Below, one piece after another: positions 5,405 to 12,419 of a stretch of 12,419 bases of DNA. Made by a program: the position numbers and the translations under genes. The stretch is from the NCBI GenBank assembly GCA_015486785.1, contig WFQZ01000285.1, forward strand, positions 1 through 12,419. Reading direction: 5' to 3'. Below the pieces are notes generated by a model. It had not been told where the DNA came from and ran no database searches. It worked only from the letters and a program-made list of their open reading frames with translations. The stretch is from Thermoflexales bacterium. Its GTDB lineage: Bacteria > Chloroflexota > Anaerolineae > B4-G1 > SLSP01. Within the stretch, counting starts at the first letter, position 1, and every line of letters begins with the position of its first letter.

Positions 5405-8400
5405 ATGACACACAATTTCATTACCAACACCCAACAACGCAGCCTGAAGGGCCGCATTCACGCCCTCATTCAACACAGCCGGGAACTCAAATTCCTGGTC
5501 GGTTTCTTCTACTTCTCCGGCTGGCGCGAACTCTACCAAGCCATCAGAGCACGCGCCGACCTGACCATCAAAATCCTGGTGGGGCTGGATACCGACCTGC
5601 ACCTAGGGCAAGTGCTGGAAGTGGCCGAGCCGCATGCCGCGCAGATGAGCCAGCAAGAATTGGTGGGCCGCTTCTACGCCTCCCTGCGCACCGCGCTGCG
5701 CGACGCAGCGCTGGACACGCAGGAATTCTACGACCAGGTCGCCTTCTTCCTGCGCTTGCTGGAAGAGGGACGGCTTGAAATCCGCAAGACCTTCGACCCC
5801 AACCACGCCAAACTCTACCTCTTCCGGCTGGACGAAACCGGGCAATTGCTCACCGACATGCCGGGGCGTTTCATCACCGGCTCCAGCAACCTGACCCGCG
5901 CCGGGCTGCTCGGCCAGCAGGAGTTCAACGTGGAAATCGGCGATTACGGCTGGAGTGACGCCGAAGCCTATTTCGATGCCCTGTGGCAATCCGCCATCCC
6001 CTTGAGCGAATTGCCCGACCGCAAAGAGCAAATCATCCGCCTCATCCGCCGGCAAACGCAGGTGGCCGAGATCACGCCCTTTGAGGCCTACGCCCTGGTG
6101 CTCAAAACCTACCTGGACTTGATGGAGCAAAAGGCCCTGCGTCCGCAGGTCAAGCGGCTGATGGAAGAGCGGGGCTACACCGTGTATCGCTACCAGGAAG
6201 AGGCCGTGCAGCAGGCATTGACCGTGCTGGAGGAATACGGCGGCGTCATCCTGGCCGACGTAGTGGGGCTGGGCAAATCGGTGATCGCCAGTTGGCTGGC
6301 GCGAGAAATCAACGGGCGCGGGCTGGTTATCTGTCCGCCCGCGCTGGTGGGCGATCCCCAAACCCGCGATAGCGGCTGGTATCAATACCTCAGCGACTTC
6401 GGCCTGCACGATTGGGATGTGTACTCCCTGGGCATGCTGGATAAGGTGCAAGAATATCTGGCCGCCTACGGCGATGACGTGACCGCCATCATCGTCGACG
6501 AAGCGCACCGCTTCCGCAACGAAGACACGGAAGCCTACGAACGCCTGAGCCAGATTTGCGCCAACCGCAAAGTCATCCTGTTGACCGCCACGCCCTTCAA
6601 CAACGCGCCCTCCGACATCTCCACCCTGCTCAAACTCTTCATCCCGCCGGGCAAATCCACCCTCACGCTGGACGAAAAACTGGCCGCCCGCTTTGCCCGC
6701 TACAACAGCGAGTTTCGCAAACTCGCCTTCATCCTGCGTTACGCCGCCGCCAAGGGCGAAAAGCTGACCCGCGCCGAAAAATACTACGCCGATCTCTTTG
6801 AAACGCCGCCTCCCATTGATAAGCGGCTGGTTCAACGCCGCGCCCGCGCCCTGGCCAAAGAAATCCGCGCCGTCATTGAGCCGGTCGTCATCCGCCGCAA
6901 TCGCCTGGACCTGCAGCGCGATCCGGTGTACCGGGAAGAAGTCACCGCGCTTTCCGAGGTGGCCGATCCGGTGGAACTCTTCTACGAACTCACGCCGGAG
7001 CAATCGGCCTTCTACGACCGGGTGATCAACCGCTACTTTGGCGAAAATAGCGATTTTCACGGCGCGATCTATCAGCCCTTTGCCTACGAACAGCGACGCC
7101 GGGGCGCAGAGCTGGAAGAAGACTTTACCTATCAGCAACAACGCAACCTGTACGAATTCATGCGCCGCCTGCTGGTCAAGCGGTTCGAAAGCTCCTTTGG
7201 GGCCTTCGCCCAGAGCATCCAAAACTTTATCCGCGTGCATGAACAGGTGCTCGCCTTCATCGAAAACAGCGGCGGGCGCTACATCCTCGACCGGCACTTG
7301 CTGGAGCAAATTTACGAGGCCGATGCCGAGGAAATCGACGCCGCGCTGAAAGCCTTCACCCGACGCCTGGCCGCGAAAGAAAAGCCGGACCCGCGCCACG
7401 ACCGTGTTTACCACCTTGATAAATTCGATGACTCGGCGGGCTTCTTGCAAGACATCCAATCAGACCTTGCCCTGCTCAAGAACATCGCCGCGCGCGTGGC
7501 AGAACTCGATTTGGTGGCCAACGACCCCAAAGCCGTCCGGCTGGTGCAAGCCGTCCGCGAGCTTCTGGACGCGCCCTCCGCGCCGGGGGAGCCGCGCCGC
7601 AAACTGGTCATCTTCAGCGAATACGCGGACACAGTGCAGCACATCGCGCCCATCTTACGCACGGCCTTCCCGAAGCGCGTTTTGGTCGCCGGCAGCCTGA
7701 GCAAGACCTTCTTCAAGACCCTCTTGGCGAATTTTGATGCCGCCCATCCCGCAGGCAAACAGCGGGACGACTACGACATCTTACTCTCAACCGACAAACT
7801 CTCCGAGGGCGTCAACCTCAACCGCGCCGGCGCGATCATCAACTACGACATCCCCTGGAATCCCACGCGGGTCATCCAGCGGTTGGGGCGCATCAACCGC
7901 ATCGGGAAGAAAGTTTTTGCCACCCTGTACATCTACAACTTCTTCCCCACGGAACAGGGCGCAGATGTCATCAAAAGCCGCGAGATCGCCGCCCAAAAAA
8001 TGTTCCTCATCCACAACACCCTAGGCGAAGACGCCAAAATCTTCGCCCCCGATGAAACCCCCTCACCGGCAGCACTCTTCAAGCGCATCAATCGCAACCC
8101 CGAAGAAGGCACAGAGGCCAGCATCCTGACCACCATCCGCCAAGCATACTTCGCCATCAAACAAGCGCACCCGGAAATCGTGGCCCATCTGGACGACTTC
8201 CCCGCGCGGGTCAAGACCGCCAAACCCTTCACGCGCGATGAATTGTTCGTCTTTAGGCGCAAAGGCCTGCAACTCTTCACCCACATGATTCCGGAGACCC
8301 CGGCGGGGAAATTGGATATTCGCGCGCTCTCCCTAGAAGAAGCACTGCCCCACATCCGCTGCCAACTTGAAACGCCGCACCTACCGCTCGGCCCCCATTT

Positions 8401-8803
8401 CTGGCCGGCCTATGAAGCCATCAAGCGGCACCGGGAACAAACGCCCCTCCCGCGCAGCGAACACTCCCTCTGGGTCAAAGCCGAAAACAACCTGCGCAGC
8501 GCATTAGCAACGCACGCAGCGGATTTACAATCGTACCTACCGTTCATCCAAACCCTCCTGCGGGACATCAAAGAATTTCAAACGCTGCCCAAGTACACCC
8601 TTCGTCGGCTGACCGGAGTGGAGATAGACAAGAACGTCTCTGCCGAAGACCTAAACCACTTCAAAGAATCGCTGGACTCAATACGCCGGACCCTCGGCGC
8701 GGACTACCTGGAGCGCATCGAGCAAAGAGCGCGGGAATTTCGCAGCGAGATCATCATTGCGGTGGAAAACCGGAAAGCGCGTGAGTCGCCCCCGCCAACC
8801 TGA
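5405..8803 (+). CDS. Phospholipase-D-domain / SNF2-like superfamily 2 helicase fusion
   Basis: This 1132-residue protein combines a candidate nuclease with a DNA translocase. The N-terminal PLD-like domain (about 1-175) has one HKD motif: H134 and K136 in NHAKLYLF, D143, and GSSN at 159-162. One motif is half an active site, so dimers would be needed for catalysis, as in other single-HKD nucleases. The helicase core shows Walker A ADVVGLGKS at 284-292 with K291, DEAH at 365-368, LLTATPFNN around 394-397, STDKLSEGVNL at 795-805, and QRLGRINRIG (motif VI arginines) at 825-834. About 350 residues separate the two RecA lobes and include NLYEFMRRLLVKRFESSFGAF, typical of SNF2-like enzymes of this type. 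The C-terminal 280 residues are of unknown fold. The protein probably acts with the methyltransferase upstream, translocating on unmodified DNA to direct cleavage. No other nuclease gene is nearby, so the PLD domain is the best candidate; this partnership is inferred. Confidence 0.88.
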   Translation: MTHNFITNTQQRSLKGRIHALIQHSRELKFLVGFFYFSGWRELYQAIRARADLTIKILVGLDTDLHLGQVLEVAEPHAAQMSQQELVGRFYASLRTALRDAALDTQEFYDQVAFFLRLLEEGRLEIRKTFDPNHAKLYLFRLDETGQLLTDMPGRFITGSSNLTRAGLLGQQEFNVEIGDYGWSDAEAYFDALWQSAIPLSELPDRKEQIIRLIRRQTQVAEITPFEAYALVLKTYLDLMEQKALRPQVKRLMEERGYTVYRYQEEAVQQALTVLEEYGGVILADVVGLGKSVIASWLAREINGRGLVICPPALVGDPQTRDSGWYQYLSDFGLHDWDVYSLGMLDKVQEYLAAYGDDVTAIIVDEAHRFRNEDTEAYERLSQICANRKVILLTATPFNNAPSDISTLLKLFIPPGKSTLTLDEKLAARFARYNSEFRKLAFILRYAAAKGEKLTRAEKYYADLFETPPPIDKRLVQRRARALAKEIRAVIEPVVIRRNRLDLQRDPVYREEVTALSEVADPVELFYELTPEQSAFYDRVINRYFGENSDFHGAIYQPFAYEQRRRGAELEEDFTYQQQRNLYEFMRRLLVKRFESSFGAFAQSIQNFIRVHEQVLAFIENSGGRYILDRHLLEQIYEADAEEIDAALKAFTRRLAAKEKPDPRHDRVYHLDKFDDSAGFLQDIQSDLALLKNIAARVAELDLVANDPKAVRLVQAVRELLDAPSAPGEPRRKLVIFSEYADTVQHIAPILRTAFPKRVLVAGSLSKTFFKTLLANFDAAHPAGKQRDDYDILLSTDKLSEGVNLNRAGAIINYDIPWNPTRVIQRLGRINRIGKKVFATLYIYNFFPTEQGADVIKSREIAAQKMFLIHNTLGEDAKIFAPDETPSPAALFKRINRNPEEGTEASILTTIRQAYFAIKQAHPEIVAHLDDFPARVKTAKPFTRDELFVFRRKGLQLFTHMIPETPAGKLDIRALSLEEALPHIRCQLETPHLPLGPHFWPAYEAIKRHREQTPLPRSEHSLWVKAENNLRSALATHAADLQSYLPFIQTLLRDIKEFQTLPKYTLRRLTGVEIDKNVSAEDLNHFKESLDSIRRTLGADYLERIEQRAREFRSEIIIAVENRKARESPPPT

Positions 8804-8850
8804 GCCACTCGCGCCCGCGCCGCCGTCCCTTCCACCAAAAGCATTTTTTG

Positions 8851-8859
8851 TGCTACACT
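8851..8859 (+). promoter_or_regulatory. Possible extended -10 promoter for the nucleotidyltransferase
   Basis: TGCTACACT contains an extended -10 (TG, one base, TACACT). No good -35 element lies 16-18 bp upstream. Transcription would start near 8866, leaving too little leader for a Shine-Dalgarno before ATG 8877 but a normal leader of about 90 nt before ATG 8958. Weak evidence. Confidence 0.3.
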
Positions 8860-8957
8860 AAGGCAGAGGCTGAAAGATGTTGAAAACAGTTACAGATATC
8901 GGGGTCGTTGTCCAAAACGCCGTTCTTTTTAACCCCCAAAATTGGAGGAACGAGGCG

Positions 8958-9542
8958 ATGAGTTTTGCTGTGGGGCATTCCCCCGTGGAAGCAGTCGCGC
9001 AGCTTTTCGCGCTGTTAGCGGCGCGGAAAACAGATTACGTGTTGGTGGGTGGCATCGCATTGCTCTACTATGTGGAAGGGCGCAACACGCAAGACCTGGA
9101 TTTGGTGTTAGCCGCGCAGGATTTGGATAAATTGCCGGAGATTGAGATAATCGAGCGGGATGTTTACTTCGCGCGGGGCGAGTTTGAGGGCGTGCGGATT
9201 GATTTCCTGCTAACCGACAACCCTTTGTTCCGTCGCGTGCAAGCAGCATACGCTACCCGCGTGCAATTCCTAGGGCAAGAGGTGCGTTTGGGAACGGTGG
9301 AGGGATTGTTGCTGCTCAAGATGTATGCGCTGCCGTCGCTGTATAGGCAAGGAGACTTTGGGCGGGTGAGTCTGTATGAAAACGACATCGCCGCGCTGGT
9401 GTATCAGTACGAACCGGATATGGGAAGCCTGTTGGACATCGTTGGTGAATATGTGGGAGAAGGCGACCGGGCATCGCTGCGGGATATTGTGGCGGAAATT
9501 GAAAGCCGAGTGAGACAATTCAAAAAGGGGCGCGAAGGCTAA
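8958..9542 (+). CDS. Nucleotidyltransferase-fold protein, AbiEii/MNT-like
   Basis: This 194-residue protein has the core of the polymerase-beta-like nucleotidyltransferase fold: YVLVGGIALLYY with the Gly pair at 31-32, the metal-binding DLD at 46-48 (NTQDLDLVL), and a third carboxylate D82 in VRIDFLL. TVEGLLLLKMYALPSLYR (113-130) matches the helix with conserved lysine (K121) seen in AbiEii-type proteins. Members of these families transfer nucleotides to RNA or protein and often act as toxins in abortive-infection or toxin-antitoxin pairs. No AbiEi-like or HEPN partner gene is present next to it, so the toxin role is unproven. ATG 8958 has GGAGG at 8944-8948. An alternative in-frame ATG at 8877 has GAGG seven bases before it and would add 27 residues. 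The gene lies 154 bp after the helicase. Confidence 0.7.
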   Translation: MSFAVGHSPVEAVAQLFALLAARKTDYVLVGGIALLYYVEGRNTQDLDLVLAAQDLDKLPEIEIIERDVYFARGEFEGVRIDFLLTDNPLFRRVQAAYATRVQFLGQEVRLGTVEGLLLLKMYALPSLYRQGDFGRVSLYENDIAALVYQYEPDMGSLLDIVGEYVGEGDRASLRDIVAEIESRVRQFKKGREG

Positions 9543-9578
9543 CCATTCCGCTATACGGCAATGAGGTGGTCTGACAAA

Positions 9579-10880
9579 ATGATGAAACTCTCCTGGATTA
9601 TCTGTATGAGCATTGTCTGTGTCTTGGCAGAATGTACTCCTTCTAACGGTCTCGTAGCAGAAGCCACACCTGCGGTTACACCGGTGGCAAAATCAGAAAT
9701 CTCCGATCTGCGCGAGTATCAACACGGGATAGATTTTATTCCTCTTCCAGATGGAACGTATGCGTTGATTTGGGCCAGTTCCGGCAATCCGCCAACGGGA
9801 CAGTTGCCCAACGGGAACTGGACACACGATATTTACTACTCGCACATCGACCCGAAACATCCGGCCATCAATCCGGTTTTGCTCATTGCCAACCCGGAAG
9901 CCCAGGAACCGGCGAGCGCGGCAATCTCATCGCACGGACACATCTTGATTACGATGGAAGACGGTTGGAACACAGACCAAGAGGTCGCGCAGCGATATGG
10001 TGTGTATGATGCCGCATTGAACCCCGTTTTACCCTACCCTCAAATGGTGGCCGATGGTGGACATTCCGGGCACACCACTGCTTCAGGAAACCACTTTATC
10101 GTTTTCTATTCGGAAGGATGGATAGACGAAGGCGGTGTAGACGGACTTGGCTCTGGTGACGACGTACGAGCCGCAGTGTATGATTCTGATGGTGTGCTGG
10201 AGTACACACTTGATGTTGCGGTGGGCGACAGCAGTCGTGATTGGTGGCCGCTGGCCGCCGGCTCTCCGGAGCGCACCTTGCTCGTTTGGCAACGTTTTGT
10301 TGATGACGAGGAATACAGTCACCTGATGTTTTCCCTGTTAGATATGAATACCGGTTCGCTTGTCGTCAGCCCTGCGATGCTGGAAGAAAAAGTTCAATAC
10401 TACACCTATAACGCGGTATTCATTCCATCAATCAGCCGTTTTCTGATCACCGGCGCGCATCCAGATGGTACAGGGTTTGCTTACTTGCTTGATGCGGAAG
10501 GGAATACCGTTGCCGCCAATACCGACTTGCCCGCTCCTGTGCGCGAATCCCAAGCAATCCTCCGAGATGGTGAAGGCGAGGTCTTAGCCGTGGAGCCTAT
10601 TGTCCCCTCTGGCGCAATGGTTCTAACACTCACGCCTGAAAGCATCAGATTGAAATACACCCTGGAAGACGACTACACCTGGTCCTATTCCGGTATCGAC
10701 GGCATTTTCCTTTCCTCCGATACCATTTACATTGTCGCTACTTCTCCTATGGGCTTGGTAGAAAGAACTTTGGTCTTGCCCCAAGGAACGAGCAAGGAGT
10801 ATTTCCCCGTGATTTGTGGCGGTCTGCAACGTGGGACGCACAACCATGCCTTAACACGCCCTGCCCTAGGCGGCTGGTAA
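9579..10880 (+). CDS. Secreted protein, probably beta-propeller, with a Chloroflexota-like C-terminal motif
   Basis: The 433-residue product begins MMKLSWIICMSIVCVLAECT, a basic residue and hydrophobic core as in a signal peptide. The Cys in VLAEC could be a lipobox cysteine, but Glu at -1 is atypical, so lipoprotein status is uncertain. A Thr/Pro/Ala-rich linker (EATPAVTPVAKSE) follows. The rest is beta-rich with repeated blade-like strands such as GTYALIWAS, GHILITMEDG, NHFIVFYSEG, RTLLVWQRFVDD and RFLITGAHPDG, suggesting a propeller of six or more blades; no catalytic motif is seen. Near the end, KEYFPVICGG resembles the YLPLV-type tail of the first gene, but here another 18 residues follow. 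GAGGTG at 9563-9568 supports the ATG at 9579; ATG 9582 is equally possible. A sample line (10081-10140) has 27 of 60 G+C, below its neighbours. Confidence 0.7.
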   Translation: MMKLSWIICMSIVCVLAECTPSNGLVAEATPAVTPVAKSEISDLREYQHGIDFIPLPDGTYALIWASSGNPPTGQLPNGNWTHDIYYSHIDPKHPAINPVLLIANPEAQEPASAAISSHGHILITMEDGWNTDQEVAQRYGVYDAALNPVLPYPQMVADGGHSGHTTASGNHFIVFYSEGWIDEGGVDGLGSGDDVRAAVYDSDGVLEYTLDVAVGDSSRDWWPLAAGSPERTLLVWQRFVDDEEYSHLMFSLLDMNTGSLVVSPAMLEEKVQYYTYNAVFIPSISRFLITGAHPDGTGFAYLLDAEGNTVAANTDLPAPVRESQAILRDGEGEVLAVEPIVPSGAMVLTLTPESIRLKYTLEDDYTWSYSGIDGIFLSSDTIYIVATSPMGLVERTLVLPQGTSKEYFPVICGGLQRGTHNHALTRPALGGW

Positions 10881-11073
10881 GCGGCGCGAAATTTGCAGAG
10901 TTGGCGATACTCAAACGGTGAAATTTCCACCCCAAAGTAGTGGAATCGCTCATATTACGCCGCTTAACCCTGAGCCGTCTTCCCCCTCTCTCTTCTCGGC
11001 GGTCTCCTCCCCTCGCGGTGAATGCCCCCCACCGCATCGCCTTCGTCGGGATTCGCGGTATAGTTGCCCCACG
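10881..11073. other. Intergenic region, no gene recognised
   Basis: A short inverted repeat, TTCCAC (10925-10930) and GTGGAA (10940-10945), lies here without a T tract. It is followed by a pyrimidine-rich stretch at about 10977-11017. TATAGT at 11059-11064 could be a -10 element for the next gene. The frame of the next gene is open back to 10918, but the predicted extension is low-complexity Pro/Ser and looks non-coding. Confidence 0.4.
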
Positions 11074-12027
11074 ATGAAGAAAAAGTGGCTTTCCAATTTA
11101 CTGCGCGTGGCCCTGAGCGCGGGGACGCTGGCCCTGTTACTCCACCACGTGGGCGGAAGCGCGGTGCTCACGCTCCTGCGCCACGCCGACCGCCGGTTGC
11201 TGACCGAGGCTTGGGGGCTGTTCCTGCTGGGCGTGCTCATCCGCACCTTCCGCTGGCAAGCCCTACTGCACGGCCTGAACCTCCATCCGCCGCGCCGGAC
11301 GCTGCTGCGGCTCTATCTGATCGGCAACTTCTTCAATGCCTTCCTGCCCTCCGGCTTCGGCGGGGACGTGGTGCGCGTGCTGGAATTGGCGCAAGGCGAA
11401 AACGGCTCCGCCGCCCTGGGGACCGTGCTCGTGGATCGGCTGACGGGCATCCTCTCGCTGCTGGCGCTGGGCTTGCTGATCCTGCCCTTCTCGCCGGAAC
11501 TGCCCCCCTGGCTCACCGGGACGCTGATCGCGGTATCCCTGGGCGGCCTGCTCGGCGGGGCGATGCTGCTGCAAGGTCATTGGCTGCGCCGCTTGACCGC
11601 TTCCCTGCCCCCCGCGCTGTCCCTAGATGGCGACGGGAAGCTGGCGCAGCTCTACACCGCGATCAGCGGCTGCGGAGCACGCGCCATCTGGCAAGCGATA
11701 GCTCTTTCCACGCTCTTCAACCTGCTCAACATCGTGATCTACTGGCTGTGTGGCCGGGCCGTGGGCTTGACCGTCGGCCTGAAGTTCTACTTCGTCGCCG
11801 TGCCCCTGCTCTCGCTGACGCTGTTGCTGCCCATCTCCGTGGGCGGCTTGGGCGCACGGGATTGGGTGGCGCAACCGCTGTTTGCCTCGGTGGGGATCGC
11901 GCCGCAAGTGGCCGCCGGTATGACCATCTCCGTCTACGCGGTGACGGCGGCCGCCGGCCTGGTGGGCGGATTCCTGTACCTGGGACAAGGACTGTGGGGC
12001 ATCATCGCGCCGCCGGAGCAAGCGTGA
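11074..12027 (+). CDS. UPF0104 / lysylphosphatidylglycerol-synthase TM-region membrane protein
   Basis: The 317-residue protein is polytopic, with about eight hydrophobic segments after the basic start MKKKWLSN. Family signatures of the LPG_synthase_TM (PF03706) group are visible: RTFRWQALLHGL at about 60-71, YLIGNFFNAFLPSGFGGDVVRV at about 83-104 (the conserved G-[ND]-F-F-N-x-x-L-P-x-G-x-G-G-D pattern), and VDRLTGILSLLALG. It lacks the C-terminal synthetase domain of full-length MprF, so it belongs with the stand-alone proteins proposed to flip or help build polar lipids or glycolipids; the substrate is unknown. The ATG at 11074 is chosen because the protein starts typically there, although no Shine-Dalgarno is visible. 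A -10-like TATAGT only 9 bp upstream would fit a leaderless transcript. It overlaps queG by 4 bp (GTGA), so the two are translationally coupled. Confidence 0.82.
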   Translation: MKKKWLSNLLRVALSAGTLALLLHHVGGSAVLTLLRHADRRLLTEAWGLFLLGVLIRTFRWQALLHGLNLHPPRRTLLRLYLIGNFFNAFLPSGFGGDVVRVLELAQGENGSAALGTVLVDRLTGILSLLALGLLILPFSPELPPWLTGTLIAVSLGGLLGGAMLLQGHWLRRLTASLPPALSLDGDGKLAQLYTAISGCGARAIWQAIALSTLFNLLNIVIYWLCGRAVGLTVGLKFYFVAVPLLSLTLLLPISVGGLGARDWVAQPLFASVGIAPQVAAGMTISVYAVTAAAGLVGGFLYLGQGLWGIIAPPEQA

Positions 12028-12419
12028 ACCTTTCCCCGGCGGAACTGCGGGCCCTGGCGGCGGAAGTCGGGTTGGATGAAGTCGCCGTCGCGCCGGTGCG
12101 CGAGACGCCGCACTGGGAGACCTTCCGCGCGTGGCTTGCGCAAGGGTACGAGGCCGGGATGGCCTACCTACGGCGGCCCGACTCGGTCGCCAAACGCCGC
12201 GACCCGCGCTTGATCTTGCCCCAGACCCGCTCCGTGCTCGTGACGCTGGCCGCGTATGACCGCTGCGTCCTGCCGCCGCTGCCGCCGCTGCACGGGCGGG
12301 TTTCGCGCTACGCCTGGGGCGAGGATTACCATCGCTGGATGCTGCGCCGTTTGAAGTCGCTGGTGCGCCGCCTGGAGGAAATCGCGGGGCCGTTTCCCCA
12401 TCGCTGCTACGTGGATACC
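12024..12419 (+). CDS. queG: Epoxyqueuosine reductase, N-terminal part (3' partial)
   Basis: QueG reduces epoxyqueuosine to queuosine in the wobble position of tRNAs with GUN anticodons, the last step of queuosine synthesis, using cobalamin and 4Fe-4S clusters. The 132 residues before the window edge match the N-terminal DUF1730 and linker region: YEAGMAYLRRP at 42-52, KRRDPRLILPQTRSVLV at 57-73, GRVSRYAWGEDYH at 91-103, and YVDT at 129-132, the beginning of the YVDTGP motif whose Asp is the proposed proton donor. The ferredoxin-like cluster domain lies beyond the window. The GTG start at 12024 overlaps the upstream stop (GTGA), with GGAG at 12015-12018 as ribosome binding site; no in-frame ATG lies near the N-terminus. 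Confidence 0.9.
   Translation, partial: MNLSPAELRALAAEVGLDEVAVAPVRETPHWETFRAWLAQGYEAGMAYLRRPDSVAKRRDPRLILPQTRSVLVTLAAYDRCVLPPLPPLHGRVSRYAWGEDYHRWMLRRLKSLVRRLEEIAGPFPHRCYVDT

Noticed and set aside
5260..5457. Collagen-like Gly-Ala-Thr-Gly-Pro-Val repeats on the minus strand
   Set aside because: They are a by-product of the 18-bp tandem repeats, with no start signal or surrounding coding sequence.
5603..7459. A 618-codon open frame on the minus strand
   Set aside because: It lies wholly inside the helicase gene, whose frame carries all the helicase motifs. The minus translation is Val/Gly/Gln-rich without domains, as expected for the shadow of a GC-rich gene.
10925..10945. Terminator after the propeller protein
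   Set aside because: The stem is only 6 bp with a 9-nt loop and no T tract follows.
10918..11073. N-terminal extension of the LPG-synthase-TM protein
   Set aside because: The extension is Pro/Ser-rich low-complexity sequence over a pyrimidine-rich intergenic region. The family normally begins with a short basic stretch followed by a membrane helix, as at 11074.

Overview
The window is a GC-rich bacterial segment with every recognised gene on the + strand. Two secreted proteins carry a short hydrophobic Tyr-Leu/Phe-Pro motif at or near the C-terminus (IYLPLV in the first gene, YFPVI at 10798-10812). As I recall, this is common on exported proteins of Chloroflexota, especially Anaerolineae-like lineages. 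Together with the GC-rich codon use it makes a Chloroflexota-type host the best guess. This is inference; there is no rRNA or marker gene to confirm it.

Layout. (1) 1-302: the 3' end of a secreted PKD/Ig-like protein, followed by a strong hairpin terminator. (2) 461-1164: a good sigma70-type promoter and a six-helix membrane protein of unknown function. (3) 1163-1685: a long gap with no intact gene. It holds a 3' coding remnant, then a 30% GC array of six 14-bp palindromes at about 22-bp periodicity (1346-1470), then a hairpin-rich leader. (4) 1686-8803: two large genes, an Eco57I/type IIG-like N6-adenine DNA methyltransferase (1198 aa) and a phospholipase-D-domain/SNF2-like helicase fusion (1132 aa). 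They are separated by 122 bp that contain GC-rich 18-bp tandem repeats. (5) 8958-9542: an orphan nucleotidyltransferase resembling AbiEii/MNT-type proteins. (6) 9579-10880: a secreted, probably beta-propeller protein with lower GC than its neighbours. (7) 11074-12419: housekeeping-type DNA, with an LPG-synthase-TM/UPF0104 membrane protein overlapping by 4 bp the start of queG (epoxyqueuosine reductase), which runs off the window.

The most interesting part is 1340-8803. The methyltransferase and the PLD-helicase together have the parts of a compact restriction or defence system: a modification enzyme with its own target-recognition region, an ATP-driven translocase, and a candidate HKD nuclease. 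No separate HsdS, HsdR or DrmA/DrmB gene is present. The six-fold palindromic array directly upstream looks like a multi-operator or protein-loading site, but no cognate regulator gene is visible. The C-terminal recognition region of the methyltransferase has a sharply lower GC content than the rest of the gene, consistent with exchange of specificity by recombination. The nearby AbiEii-like nucleotidyltransferase would fit a small defence island between ordinary genes.
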